A program made the position numbers and the translations under genes. 64,000 bases of DNA from Clostridia bacterium (lineage in GTDB: Bacteria; Bacillota; Clostridia; Christensenellales; Borkfalkiaceae), in contig JAGAKN010000017.1 of assembly GCA_017625565.1 (NCBI GenBank), positions 38,591 through 102,590 of the forward strand, written 5' to 3'. Positions 17,756 to 25,671 of the stretch are shown in pieces. Numbering within the stretch: position 1 is the stretch's first letter; each line of letters starts with the position of its first letter. The notes under the pieces were generated by a model. It saw only the letters and a list, made by a program, of their open reading frames with translations. It did no database searches and had not been told where the DNA came from.

Positions 17756-17989
17756 TTAAGCGTTAGCTTTCAACCAAGCATCTTTTTTCTCTGCGCCCAT
17801 TCTCGTGATGTTTTCCACGGGGTATTTGCTTTCCGCTCCGCCGTTGGTGTACAGGAAAAATAAACCGCTTTCCGTTTGATACAAGCTTTCTTCATAACCG
17901 TCGGGCGAGCCGTACGTCCCGTACGTCACCTTTTTGACGAGTGTAGAAGTTTCCGTGTCGTATACTTTTTTACAAATAATTTTTTGCAT
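17756..17989 (-). CDS. Small conserved-looking protein of unknown function
   Basis: A 77-residue protein, MQKIICKKVYDTETSTLVKKVTYG...ESLYQTESGLFFLYTNGGAESKY. It resembles short clostridial proteins of the layout 'K-I-I-x-G-K-x-Y-D-T-E-T-A' found on chromosomes and mobile elements, but I know no function. AAGGAG lies before the ATG on the - strand. A consensus promoter is at 18022-18051 and a terminator follows, so it is very likely expressed on its own. Confidence 0.7.
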   Translation of the reverse strand: MQKIICKKVYDTETSTLVKKVTYGTYGSPDGYEESLYQTESGLFFLYTNGGAESKYPVENITRMGAEKKDAWLKANA

Positions 17990-18021
17990 AGATACTCTCC
18001 TTAAACTTTTTTCTATGCGAT

Positions 18022-18051
18022 ATTATACTGTAATCTTTAGGGAGAAGTCAA
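18022..18051 (-). promoter_or_regulatory. SigA promoter for the 77-residue protein gene
   Basis: Read on the - strand: TTGACT (18046-18051), an 18-base spacer, TATAAT (18022-18027), with the start codon at 17989. Confidence 0.8.
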
Positions 18052-18090
18052 CTGTAAGAACGGATAAAATGAAAAATTTTATAGGGAAAT

Positions 18091-18987
18091 TTATCCACGC
18101 ACGTCGGAGATTTTTCCGTCGAGCATTTCCAGCGTATAATACGTAGCTTCGTATAATCGCGCCTGCTTTTTGCGGAGCAATCCGTAAACGGATGGATCGC
18201 GCGTCAAAACGACGCTTTCAAACTCCCCTAAAAACGCGCGCAACTGCTCTGCGTCGGGACGTAATTCTTCGCAAAGGAATTGCGCGTAATCCGCGCCGAT
18301 ACGTACGCTTTCTAAAAATACGTAGGGCAAAAGCGTTTGCAAACTCGTCTGTTCGGCGAGCGCTTGTTTGATCGTCGTTTTTTGTAAAACACAACCGTTT
18401 TCATTTAAATCCCAAACGCATTCCGCCGTCCTGCCCAAACAATCGGACAGGGGCAGGGTTGCGTGTAATTCGTTTTCTGCGAACGCATAGGCGAGCGTTT
18501 CTTCTAAGAATACGCATTCCGCCGTTTTCGTGTGCGCGGAGAGTATACCCTTGCCTTCCACAAAAAACAATCCTCCGTGTTTGGATAGGCTTGCCGAAGA
18601 AAATGCAGGGGGCAGGGTTGCGTTGAAAAGTTGTTGGTCGTGTTCTATGGAGAGCTGTATCGCGCCCTGACGATAGAGCGTGACTAACGCGTCGTCAAAA
18701 CGGGTTTGCGCGATCACGTGCAAAGAGAAATCCTTGGGCGGAAACCCCCACGCGTAGACGGCGATCCCGTCGGCAAGGATATATACGTTGCAGCCGTCGG
18801 GCGGGGAAAAGCGCAGGCTTTCGGTGAGAAAAAATCCGATCGGCAAAGCGTTTTCGGGGGTGAACTCCACAAAAATGCGATCTTGCAAAGATACTTCGAC
18901 GAAGCGTTCAAAGCGGTCGGTTGTGCCAAAATAGACGCCGTTGAGTTTCAAGGCGCAGGGTTGTGCGGATAAAAAATAAATTTTCAT
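18091..18987 (-). CDS. Unrecognised 298-residue protein
   Basis: A long open frame beginning MKIYFLSAQPCALKLNGVYFGTTDRFERFVEV, with no signal peptide or membrane span. The regular alternation of short beta-like segments (LSLQDRIFVEFTP, VYILADGIAVYAW, HVIAQTRFDDALVTLYRQG) suggests an all-beta N-terminal half. The C-terminal third (about 215-298) looks helical. No catalytic motif is visible. I accept it as real because the frame is long, strand-consistent and flanked by divergent and convergent neighbours with regulatory signals. Function is unknown. Confidence 0.65.
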   Translation of the reverse strand: MKIYFLSAQPCALKLNGVYFGTTDRFERFVEVSLQDRIFVEFTPENALPIGFFLTESLRFSPPDGCNVYILADGIAVYAWGFPPKDFSLHVIAQTRFDDALVTLYRQGAIQLSIEHDQQLFNATLPPAFSSASLSKHGGLFFVEGKGILSAHTKTAECVFLEETLAYAFAENELHATLPLSDCLGRTAECVWDLNENGCVLQKTTIKQALAEQTSLQTLLPYVFLESVRIGADYAQFLCEELRPDAEQLRAFLGEFESVVLTRDPSVYGLLRKKQARLYEATYYTLEMLDGKISDVRG

Positions 18988-19078
18988 AATTTACTATATT
19001 CTTTTCGGTTGCAAAAATGTATAAAAGGGAAAAAATACGGAAATAATTTTCCAAAAGCAAAGGCTTGGAGGTAAAATT

Positions 19079-19738
19079 ATGAATAAAATCAACGGTTATA
19101 CGGAAGAAGAAGCGAAAACTTTGGTGGATTTTATCAAAGAAGGCAAGCAAAAAGGAAAATCGCTTACTTACTTGTTCGAGTTATACGGCATGCGCCACGG
19201 CAGGGCAAAGGGTAGCGTCCGCAATTATTATTATACGCTGATGAAGAATGAAAAGGGGGACGAACGTATCGTACGACTTTTGGACGGTACGGCGTTGTCG
19301 GTGGAAAAGATACGGGAGTTTACGGAAGAGGAAACAGACGACGCTTTGCGGAGTATTTTAGCGGAAAAGAGCAAAGGGCTGTCCGTGCGAAAAGCCATTT
19401 ATAACTTGTCGGGCGGGGACGATAAATTGACGTTGCGTTTGCAAAATAAATACCGCAACGTCTTGAAAAAACAGCCCGAACGCATCGCGAAAATCGCAAA
19501 CGAGATGGGCATGACGGAAGAAGCGGAACGGATCATGCGCAAACGGGATTTGCGGGCGCGGAATACGGAAAACAAACCGCTTTTGCCCGAACGGGATTTG
19601 TTGCGCCGTCGTTTGGAAAACGAAATCAACGCTTTATACGACAGGCTAGCGCAGGCGTTAAAAGCGGAAAACGAGCGTTTACGTGCGGAAAATACCCGTC
19701 TAAAAGCGGAAAATCAAGAAATGCGCTTTCCGAACTGA
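19079..19738 (+). CDS. Putative DNA-binding protein with C-terminal coiled coil
   Basis: The 219 residues fall into two parts. Residues 1-60 (GYTEEEAKTLVDFIKEGKQKGKSLTYLFELYGMRHGRAKGSVRNYYYTLM) resemble Myb/SANT-like or RsfA-like helix-turn-helix domains, with a basic recognition region. The end (about 175-215) is a strong leucine-zipper-like coiled coil with ENERLRAENTRLKAEN repeats. This suggests a dimeric regulator. A GGAGG-like SD (TTGGAGG) precedes the ATG. The target is unknown. It is divergent from the 298-residue gene. Confidence 0.6.
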   Translation: MNKINGYTEEEAKTLVDFIKEGKQKGKSLTYLFELYGMRHGRAKGSVRNYYYTLMKNEKGDERIVRLLDGTALSVEKIREFTEEETDDALRSILAEKSKGLSVRKAIYNLSGGDDKLTLRLQNKYRNVLKKQPERIAKIANEMGMTEEAERIMRKRDLRARNTENKPLLPERDLLRRRLENEINALYDRLAQALKAENERLRAENTRLKAENQEMRFPN

Positions 19739-19752
19739 TTACTTGCACACAA

Positions 19753-19786
19753 CGAAAAGCCGAGTGGGTTTGCCACTCGGCTTTCG
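19753..19786. terminator. Convergent terminator
   Basis: A GC-rich stem around GCCGAGTGG / CCACTCGGC, with A/T flanks, between two converging genes. The longer T run is on the - strand. Confidence 0.75.
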
Positions 19787-19799
19787 TCCATTCAACCGC

Positions 19800-20027
19800 T
19801 TATTTTTTATCGGATTTTTTGGATTTTCGATCTTCTTTTACGGTTTCATCTTCGATGGTTTTCGTAGCGCGCTCGCATTTTTGAATTTTTTCGTCGATGA
19901 TTTGGTCGAGTTTGGCTTGCGCCTCTTCCTGGCCTTTTCTCACGAGCGTACGCATTTTATAGTTATTCGTCACGAGCAAAGCTCCGCCGATACAACCCAA
20001 CACCATACCGATAGCGAATTTTTCCAT
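19800..20027 (-). CDS. Small YtxH-like membrane protein
   Basis: A 75-residue protein with one N-terminal membrane segment (about 4-21, FAIGMVLGCIGGALLVTN). A charged helix follows, with a lysine-rich tail (EDRKSKKSDKK). The layout matches YtxH-type envelope proteins, whose role is poorly known. TAGGAGG lies five bases before the ATG on the - strand, so it is probably translated well. Confidence 0.65.
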   Translation of the reverse strand: MEKFAIGMVLGCIGGALLVTNNYKMRTLVRKGQEEAQAKLDQIIDEKIQKCERATKTIEDETVKEDRKSKKSDKK

Positions 20028-20137
20028 TGCTAACCTCCTACGAGTATTTACTCGTTTTCAAACAGTATGCGCGAAAGTGTAGCTGTTTATACCGTCCGAA
20101 AAAAATGCGAGAAAAACGAAAAAATAATCCAAAACAA

Positions 20138-20166
20138 TGGACAAAGTAGGGTTTTTATTGTATAAT
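20138..20166 (+). promoter_or_regulatory. SigA promoter immediately abutting the ruvX start
   Basis: TGGACA (20138-20143), 17 bases, TATAAT (20161-20166). The ruvX ATG lies at 20173, seven bases past the -10, where transcription itself should start. The mRNA is therefore predicted to be leaderless. Confidence 0.75.
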
Positions 20167-20172
20167 AAAACT

Positions 20173-20946
20173 ATGATAGGAAAAAGAATAATTGCATTTG
20201 ATATAGGCGACCGTCGGATCGGCGTCGCCGTTAGCGACCCGTTTAACGAGTACGCAATGCCTTGCGAAACGTATTTCCGTACGCGGAATTTCCAAGCGGA
20301 CGTGGAAGCGATCGCGAAAATCGCCGAGGAGCGTGGGGTGGGCGTAATCGTTTGCGGTATGCCGGTAAACTTCGACGGTAGCGAAAGCATTCAAACGGTA
20401 AAAACGCAGGAGTTTATCGACGCTCTACGTCAAAAGACGGATATCCCCATTGTGTTGGAAGACGAACGGTTTACAACGATGCAAGCGCGTGAAACGCAAA
20501 TGATCGGTGGAGTCAAACGGGAGAACAGAAAAAAGACGGTGGATTCGATTGCCGCGTCGTATATATTAGACGGGTATATCGCCCGTATGAAAACAAAAAA
20601 CAAGGAGAAGGAAACTATGCAAAAAGAAATGGAAAATGAAATGATGGACGAATACGAAGAAGATCGGATTTTTGAATTGGAAGCCGACGATGGTACGGTG
20701 GAAAAGTTGTATCATATCGCAACGATTGAATACCGTGGCGGTACGTACTGTTGTTTCCAAAAAGCGGAGCCGGAATCGGAAGAGGAAGAAGACGAAGTAA
20801 TTATTTTCGCATTGCAAGGCGAAGGGGACGATGCGCTTTTAGTGCCCATTGAAGACGAACAGCTTTTGGACGAAGTGTTTGCGGAATTTTGCAACCAATA
20901 CGAAAAATACGAAAATAGCGAAGAAGCAAAAAGCTTGGATATGTAA
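20173..20946 (+). CDS. ruvX: RuvX (YqgF) Holliday junction resolvase-like protein fused to DUF1292
   Basis: Residues 1 to about 138 are YqgF/RuvX: IIAFDIGDRRIGVAVSDP with the catalytic Asp, VIVCGMPVNFDGSES, VLEDERFTT and the final acidic VDSIAASYILDGY. RuvX-family proteins process pre-16S rRNA in known bacteria. The same frame continues without a stop through a lysine-rich linker into a DUF1292 domain (about 155-245, DRIFELEADDGTVEKLYHIATIEYRGGTYCCFQ). In Firmicutes these are normally two adjacent genes. An SD (20602-20607) and ATG (20617) remain inside the frame. The start at 20173 is chosen because the upstream ATG at 20137 lies inside the promoter. Confidence 0.85.
   Translation: MIGKRIIAFDIGDRRIGVAVSDPFNEYAMPCETYFRTRNFQADVEAIAKIAEERGVGVIVCGMPVNFDGSESIQTVKTQEFIDALRQKTDIPIVLEDERFTTMQARETQMIGGVKRENRKKTVDSIAASYILDGYIARMKTKNKEKETMQKEMENEMMDEYEEDRIFELEADDGTVEKLYHIATIEYRGGTYCCFQKAEPESEEEEDEVIIFALQGEGDDALLVPIEDEQLLDEVFAEFCNQYEKYENSEEAKSLDM
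20602..20619 (+). promoter_or_regulatory. Internal ribosome binding site and start inside ruvX fusion
   Basis: AAGGAG at 20602-20607 and ATG at 20617, in frame with the fused gene. It would allow a separate 109-residue DUF1292 protein, ending at 20946, to be made from the same mRNA. Confidence 0.6.
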
Positions 20947-20962
20947 GGGAAAATAAGGGAAA

Positions 20963-22684
20963 ATGATGAAAAAATCTATAAAAAAACTCATAGCCGGATG
21001 CTTGGCGGTAGCCATGTGTTTCGGCGCGAGCTTTGCCGTTGCTTGCACGAGGCGCAAGGGGGATTTGTTTTCGTCGTCGAGTAGTTCGTCGAGTAGTTCG
21101 TCGAGCAGTTCGTCGAGCAGTTCGTCGAGTAGTTCGTCGTGGGTATACGTGCCGAAAGCGCATTTGTATATCTCTAATTTTAACGGTAGCGTCGGTACGG
21201 AGTGGCTTTACGCAGCGAAGGCTCGTTTCGAAGAAAAGTACAAGAATACGGTATTCATAGAAGGAACGAAGGGTGTACAAATCTGGGTAGAAACGCACGA
21301 GAATGCAGGTACGGTAGTTGCAGAAAAGATGCCCACCGAAGACAATGAAATCTACTTTTTAGAAGATGCGAACTACTATGATATGGTGTCCGCAGGAAAA
21401 TTGCTGGACATTACCGATATTGTCACGGAAGATTTAACGGACTTCGGCGAAAATCAATCGATTGAAGATAAGATGGATCGGGAGTACGTCGAGTATTTTA
21501 GGGTTTCCGATCAAAAATATTACGGGCTTCCACACAACCAAGTGATTTATCCAATAACGTACGATATGGGTCTGTTTGACGATTACCACTTGTATTTTGA
21601 TCGCTCGGGTGGTTTGACAAAGACGTCTACAGATACCGATCGGTCGAACGGACCTGACGGAAAAGCGGGTACGTACGACGACGGGTTGCCTGCAACGTAT
21701 GATCAAATGTGGACGCTTTGCCAAACGATGAGCACACGCGACGTCGAGCCGTTCGTGTGGTCGGGGGCGCACAGTTTCTACGCAACGAATTTTTTGGCGA
21801 ATTTAAAAGCGGACTTTGAAGGCGCGGAAACGAAACTGAACTATACGTTTGACGGTTTGGCGACGAAACTTGTGGACACAATCGCTTCCGACGGAACGAT
21901 TACGTATAAACCGCCGATGCAAATCACGGAAGAAAAGGGTTATGAACTATATAACTCCGCTGGTACGTATTATGCGTTGTCGTTCATGGAAGAAATCGTA
22001 AACAATAAATGGTACGTAGAAGACTCTTTCAACAAAGAGCAATTTCCTGTCGACGCGCAAGAAAATTTTTTAAACAGCAGATACGGGGTTCAAAACCCGA
22101 TCGGTATGTTGATCGACGGGTGTTGGTGGCTTAACGAATCGGAGGAGCATTTTGAAACGTTAGAAACGGTTAACGGGCAAACCGAGCTCTTGAAAAATAG
22201 ACGCCTTGCGATTATGCCCTATCCAAAAGCAACGGCGAGTTTGGTAGGCACGCCCACGACTTTACTGGACACTTCTCTATCGGTTGCTTGTATCAATGCA
22301 AATATCGCGGAAGAGAAAAAAGAGCTTGCGAAAACGTTCTTGCAATTCTTGCACACGGATGCATCGCTTGTCGAATTTTTACAAATAACCAACACGACGC
22401 GTAGCTTTCACTATGAAATTTCAGACGAAGTGTATAAAAACTTGTGTACGTACGCGCAAAGCGTTGTAAACGTAGTTAAAAACTCTAACGTTGTCATACC
22501 TGGGAGTTCGAAAGGCGTTTTCATGGCTAATTATGCGGATTTCAACGTTTTGCAACCGTTCGATATGGGCTACGGATTTTATCCCCATACGGCATTTCGC
22601 GCAGGGAAAACGTTAAATCAAGTTTGGGCGGCGGCGCGTACGAAGTATACGCAAGATACTTGGGGAAAATTCATTGGCGCATAA
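20963..22684 (+). CDS. Extracellular solute-binding lipoprotein with poly-serine linker
   Basis: The 573-residue protein has a lipoprotein signal (lipobox FAVAC, C28). A run of 23 serines tethers the body to the membrane anchor. A bacterial family 1-type solute-binding domain follows (EWLYAAKARFEEKYKN...VETHENAGTVVAEKM...YYDMVSAGKLLDITDIVTEDL...YYGLPHNQVIYPITYDMGLFDDY). Such proteins usually feed sugars to ABC permeases of the MalFG type, but no permease gene is adjacent. It lies 16 bases after ruvX and shares its transcript or an unseen promoter. Confidence 0.85.
   Translation: MMKKSIKKLIAGCLAVAMCFGASFAVACTRRKGDLFSSSSSSSSSSSSSSSSSSSSSSSWVYVPKAHLYISNFNGSVGTEWLYAAKARFEEKYKNTVFIEGTKGVQIWVETHENAGTVVAEKMPTEDNEIYFLEDANYYDMVSAGKLLDITDIVTEDLTDFGENQSIEDKMDREYVEYFRVSDQKYYGLPHNQVIYPITYDMGLFDDYHLYFDRSGGLTKTSTDTDRSNGPDGKAGTYDDGLPATYDQMWTLCQTMSTRDVEPFVWSGAHSFYATNFLANLKADFEGAETKLNYTFDGLATKLVDTIASDGTITYKPPMQITEEKGYELYNSAGTYYALSFMEEIVNNKWYVEDSFNKEQFPVDAQENFLNSRYGVQNPIGMLIDGCWWLNESEEHFETLETVNGQTELLKNRRLAIMPYPKATASLVGTPTTLLDTSLSVACINANIAEEKKELAKTFLQFLHTDASLVEFLQITNTTRSFHYEISDEVYKNLCTYAQSVVNVVKNSNVVIPGSSKGVFMANYADFNVLQPFDMGYGFYPHTAFRAGKTLNQVWAAARTKYTQDTWGKFIGA
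21071..21139 (+). repeat. 12-base tandem repeat encoding poly-serine
   Basis: About five and a half units of TCGTCGAGTAGT, with AGC/AGT variation, encode 23 consecutive serines. The mixed serine codons show expansion at the DNA level followed by silent drift. The tract length probably varies between strains. Confidence 0.9.
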
Positions 22685-22707
22685 AAAAGATATGGGATAG
22701 AATGGAC

Positions 22708-22736
22708 AAAAACGGCGGGATTTCCCGTCGTTTTTT
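22708..22736 (+). terminator. Terminator after solute-binding lipoprotein
   Basis: The stem AAAAACGGCGGGA / TCCCGTCGTTTTT (one G-T wobble), with a short loop and T run, lies 23 bases after the stop. Confidence 0.88.
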
Positions 22737-22865
22737 ACGGGGTTGTGCCGTTGTGTTGAGTGGGATTGCATTCTTTTTAAGCGTGCGACATAGCTTTATA
22801 AACCTGAAAGAAAGAAGTTTTTTAAAAAAACTGCAAAAAAAAGAGCAAAACGTATGCAAAACGAG

Positions 22866-23012
22866 TTGATTTTGCTTGTCCTTTGTGTTAAAATGATATA
22901 GCTAAAAATTCACACTCGCTCATTGTGCGCAATCCGTGTCCGTAAAATCTTTTAATGCGGATGAAATTGCGGTCATAACGCAAGGCGGGGAGGAAAAACG
23001 GAGGTTTGAATT
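22866..23012 (+). promoter_or_regulatory. rpsB promoter and 5' leader
   Basis: TTGATT (22866-22871), 17 bases, TAAAAT (22889-22894). A leader of about 110 bases then leads to GGAGG before rpsB. The leader can pair CAATCCG with CGGATGAAATTG (around 22930-22970), so it may bind S2, but I cannot assign a known leader family. The stretch 22737-22865 upstream shows nothing else. Confidence 0.55.
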
Positions 23013-23795
23013 ATGGCAGTTATTACTATGAAGCAACTTTTGGAAGCAGGGGTACACTTCGGTCATCAAACGAGAAAGTGGAACCCGAAAATGAAGAAGT
23101 ACATCTTCGCGGCGAGAAACGACATTCACATCATCGACTTGCAAATCACGGCAAACTTGATTGAAGAAGCGTATTCGTTCGTTTGCGAAAGCGTAAAAGA
23201 AGGGAAATCCGTTCTTTTCGTCGGTACGAAGAAACAAGCGCAAGACGCTATCAAGGAAGAAGCGGAAAGATGCGGTCAATACTACGTCAACGCACGTTGG
23301 CTCGGCGGTTGCTTGACCAACTTCAAAACGATGAGAAGCCGTGTTGAACGCCTTGAAAAGTTGGAAGCAATGGAAGCGAACGGCGAATTTGAAGCGTTGC
23401 CCAAGAAAGAAGTTATGCTCTTGAAGAAAGAAATGGGCAAGTTGCAAACCAACCTTGGCGGTATCAAGACGATGAAATCGATGCCTGGCGTTATGTTCGT
23501 CGTAGACCCGCACAACGAAGAAATTGCAATCAAAGAAGCGAAGAAAATGGGTATTAAGATCGTTGCGATCACGGATACGAACTGCGATCCCGACGAAATC
23601 GATTACGTAATCCCCGGCAACGACGATGCGATCCGCGCGATCAAGTTGATCTCGTCGGTAATGGCGAACGCGGTTATCGAAGCAAACCAAGGCGAAGAAG
23701 CGTTGGTTGCTCCCGTAGCGGAAGAAGCAGAAACGCAAACGATGGAATCGATCGAAGAAGTAGTTGCGGCTGCGGAAGAAAAAGAAGAAGCGTAA
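23013..23795 (+). CDS. rpsB: 30S ribosomal protein S2
   Basis: The 260-residue S2 begins [32 protein letters not shown], with the conserved [23 protein letters not shown] and [21 protein letters not shown]. An acidic C-terminal tail (about 225-260) extends slightly beyond the core. A strong CGGAGG precedes it. tsf follows after 37 bases, the universal order. Confidence 0.98.
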   Translation: MAVITMKQLLEAGVHFGHQTRKWNPKMKKYIFAARNDIHIIDLQITANLIEEAYSFVCESVKEGKSVLFVGTKKQAQDAIKEEAERCGQYYVNARWLGGCLTNFKTMRSRVERLEKLEAMEANGEFEALPKKEVMLLKKEMGKLQTNLGGIKTMKSMPGVMFVVDPHNEEIAIKEAKKMGIKIVAITDTNCDPDEIDYVIPGNDDAIRAIKLISSVMANAVIEANQGEEALVAPVAEEAETQTMESIEEVVAAAEEKEEA

Positions 23796-23832
23796 TCGAA
23801 ATTTAGAAAAATATCAATAAGGAGAAAAAATT

Positions 23833-24723
23833 ATGGCATTTACAGCAAAAGACGTAATGGCGCTCCGTGAAAAGACTGGCGCAGGTGTTATGGATTGTAA
23901 AAAGGCATTGATCGACGCAGACGGCGATATGTCCAAAGCGGCGGATATTTTGAGAGAACGTGGGATTGCGAAAGCGGAAAAGAAAGCTTCCCGTATCGCT
24001 GCGGAAGGGATCGTATATTGCTATATCGAAGATAAGACGGGCGTTTTGATCGAATTGAACTGCGAATCCGACTTCGTTGCAAAGAACCCGCAATTCGTAG
24101 AAATCGCTACGACGGCAGCGAAAGTGGTTGCAAAGGAAAACCCTGCGGACGTGCAAGCGCTTTTGAATTGCACGGTGGACGGTACTACGGTAGAAGACTA
24201 CTTGAAGGGGAAAATTGCCGTTATCGGTGAAAAGATCGCGATCAGAAGATTTACGAGATATCAATCGGAAGGTTTCCTTGCAAGTTATATCCACCTTGGT
24301 GGAAAACTCGGCGTAATGTTGGATATGGAAGGCGAAGCTACGGACGCAGCGAAAGAAGTTGCGCACGACGTCACGCTCCAAATCGCGTTCACGAAACCCG
24401 CGTACTTGACGAAAGAAGAAGTTTCCGCGGAAACGCTTGAAAAGGAAAAGGAAGTATTGAAGCAACAAGCGATCAACGAAGGAAAACCCGAAGCGATCGC
24501 TGAAAAGATGGTTATGGGTAGAATTAAGAAGTTCTACGAAGAAAACTGTCTTTTGGAACAAGCGTTCATTAAAGACGATTCCAAGAAAGTTGCAGAACTT
24601 TTGAAAGCAGGCAATACGTCCATTAAGCAATTCGTATTTTACGTTATGGGCGAAGGCCTTGAAAAGAAGAGCGAAGACTTGAGCGAAGAAGTTGCAAAGC
24701 AAGTTGCGGCGGCTCAAAAATAA
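23833..24723 (+). CDS. tsf: Elongation factor Ts
   Basis: The guanine nucleotide exchange factor for EF-Tu, 296 residues. The N-terminal UBA-like module (FTAKDVMALREKTGAGVMDCKKALIDADGDMSKAADILRERG) and the core IELNCESDFVAKNPQF with the TDF-type motif are clear. Two dimer-like subdomains follow. A terminator lies 13 bases downstream. Confidence 0.98.
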   Translation: MAFTAKDVMALREKTGAGVMDCKKALIDADGDMSKAADILRERGIAKAEKKASRIAAEGIVYCYIEDKTGVLIELNCESDFVAKNPQFVEIATTAAKVVAKENPADVQALLNCTVDGTTVEDYLKGKIAVIGEKIAIRRFTRYQSEGFLASYIHLGGKLGVMLDMEGEATDAAKEVAHDVTLQIAFTKPAYLTKEEVSAETLEKEKEVLKQQAINEGKPEAIAEKMVMGRIKKFYEENCLLEQAFIKDDSKKVAELLKAGNTSIKQFVFYVMGEGLEKKSEDLSEEVAKQVAAAQK

Positions 24724-24736
24724 TTGCAAGAAGGGT

Positions 24737-24774
24737 AAAATCCGTTGCGTAAGCGTTTACGCAACGGATTTTTT
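24737..24774 (+). terminator. Terminator after tsf
   Basis: A perfect 16-base stem AAAATCCGTTGCGTAA / TTACGCAACGGATTTT with a four-base loop and T run. Confidence 0.92.
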
Positions 24775-24877
24775 GTGGAAAAAAGGGTTATAAAAAGCCT
24801 GACGCAAAAAAAATTAAAAAAAAGTTTGTTTTTGACAGATTTTTTTTGTCATTTATATAGCTTTCTTTTCAAAAATA

Positions 24878-24886
24878 TGGTATAAT
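24878..24886 (+). promoter_or_regulatory. Extended -10 promoter for pyrH operon
   Basis: TGGTATAAT at 24878-24886 is an extended -10. No good -35 hexamer is visible at the matching distance. It lies 38 bases before the pyrH ATG and is the only promoter signal I see for pyrH-frr-uppS-cdsA-dxr-rseP. Confidence 0.6.
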
Positions 24887-24924
24887 AATGAAAATGCGTG
24901 ATTGCACAAAAACGGAGGAAGATT

Positions 24925-25632
24925 ATGCAGCCTAAATACAAGAGAGTGTTATTAAAGCTTTCCGGCGAAGCGCTTGCCGGGGATCAACGGTTCGGACTCA
25001 ATCACGAAGTCATTGCGCCGGTGGTCGATCAAATCGTACAAATCCACAAAATGGGCGTACAAGTCGGTTTGGTTATCGGCGGGGGGAATTTTTGGCGCGG
25101 TAGACAGGGCACGAATATGGATCGCACGACGGCGGATCATATGGGGATGCTGGCTACGGTTATGAACTCGCTGGCGATGATGGACGCAATCGAACAACGC
25201 GGTGTAGCCGTTCGGGTGCAAACGGCACTCGATATGGTGTCCCTTGCAGAACCGTTCATTTTAAGAAAAGCGCTTCGGCATTTTGAAATGGGTAGAATTG
25301 TCATTTTTGCTTGCGGAACGGGGAATCCCTATTGTTCGACGGATACGGCGGCGGCGCTCCGCGCGTGCGAAATTGACGCGGATATTCTCTTGATGGCAAA
25401 GAACGTGGACGGGATTTACGATTCCGATCCTAAGAGCAATCCCAACGCGCAAAAATATACCGAGTTGAAGTACGCAGATATCATCAACCGTGGCTTGAAA
25501 GTAATCGATTTTACCGCGGCGACCATGTGTATGGAAAACAACGTACCGACGTTGGCGTTTGGGTTGAATGAAGAAAACTCGATCGTTCGCGCGGTTTGCG
25601 GAGAAGATTTAGGCACGATTATCAGCGTATAA
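24925..25632 (+). CDS. pyrH: UMP kinase
   Basis: PyrH phosphorylates UMP to UDP. The 235 residues include YKRVLLKLSGEALAG, the glycine-rich GLVIGGGNFWRG, DHMGMLATVMNSLAM and GTGNPYCSTDTAAALRA, all typical of the bacterial amino-acid-kinase-fold enzyme. The start at 24925 has GGAGG nine bases upstream; a GTG at 24898 would add nine residues without an SD. frr follows after 39 bases. Confidence 0.98.
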   Translation: MQPKYKRVLLKLSGEALAGDQRFGLNHEVIAPVVDQIVQIHKMGVQVGLVIGGGNFWRGRQGTNMDRTTADHMGMLATVMNSLAMMDAIEQRGVAVRVQTALDMVSLAEPFILRKALRHFEMGRIVIFACGTGNPYCSTDTAAALRACEIDADILLMAKNVDGIYDSDPKSNPNAQKYTELKYADIINRGLKVIDFTAATMCMENNVPTLAFGLNEENSIVRAVCGEDLGTIISV

Positions 25633-25671
25633 GGCGCTAGGGAATAAAGCATAAAAGAAAGGAGTAAGGAT

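Noticed and set aside
21071..21139. Short-repeat array that might be mistaken for CRISPR or phase-variable DNA
   Set aside because: It has 12-base units without spacers, entirely within a frame encoding serine, and whole-unit changes would not shift frame.
22702..22869. Small + strand ORF after the solute-binding lipoprotein
   Set aside because: The terminator of the upstream gene (22708-22736) lies inside it and there is no SD. The hydrophobic stretch is probably chance.
22920..24729. Long - strand open frames opposite rpsB and tsf (272 and 308 residues)
   Set aside because: They are mirror images of highly biased ribosomal-protein genes, with no SD, no family match and an odd Phe/Arg-rich composition.
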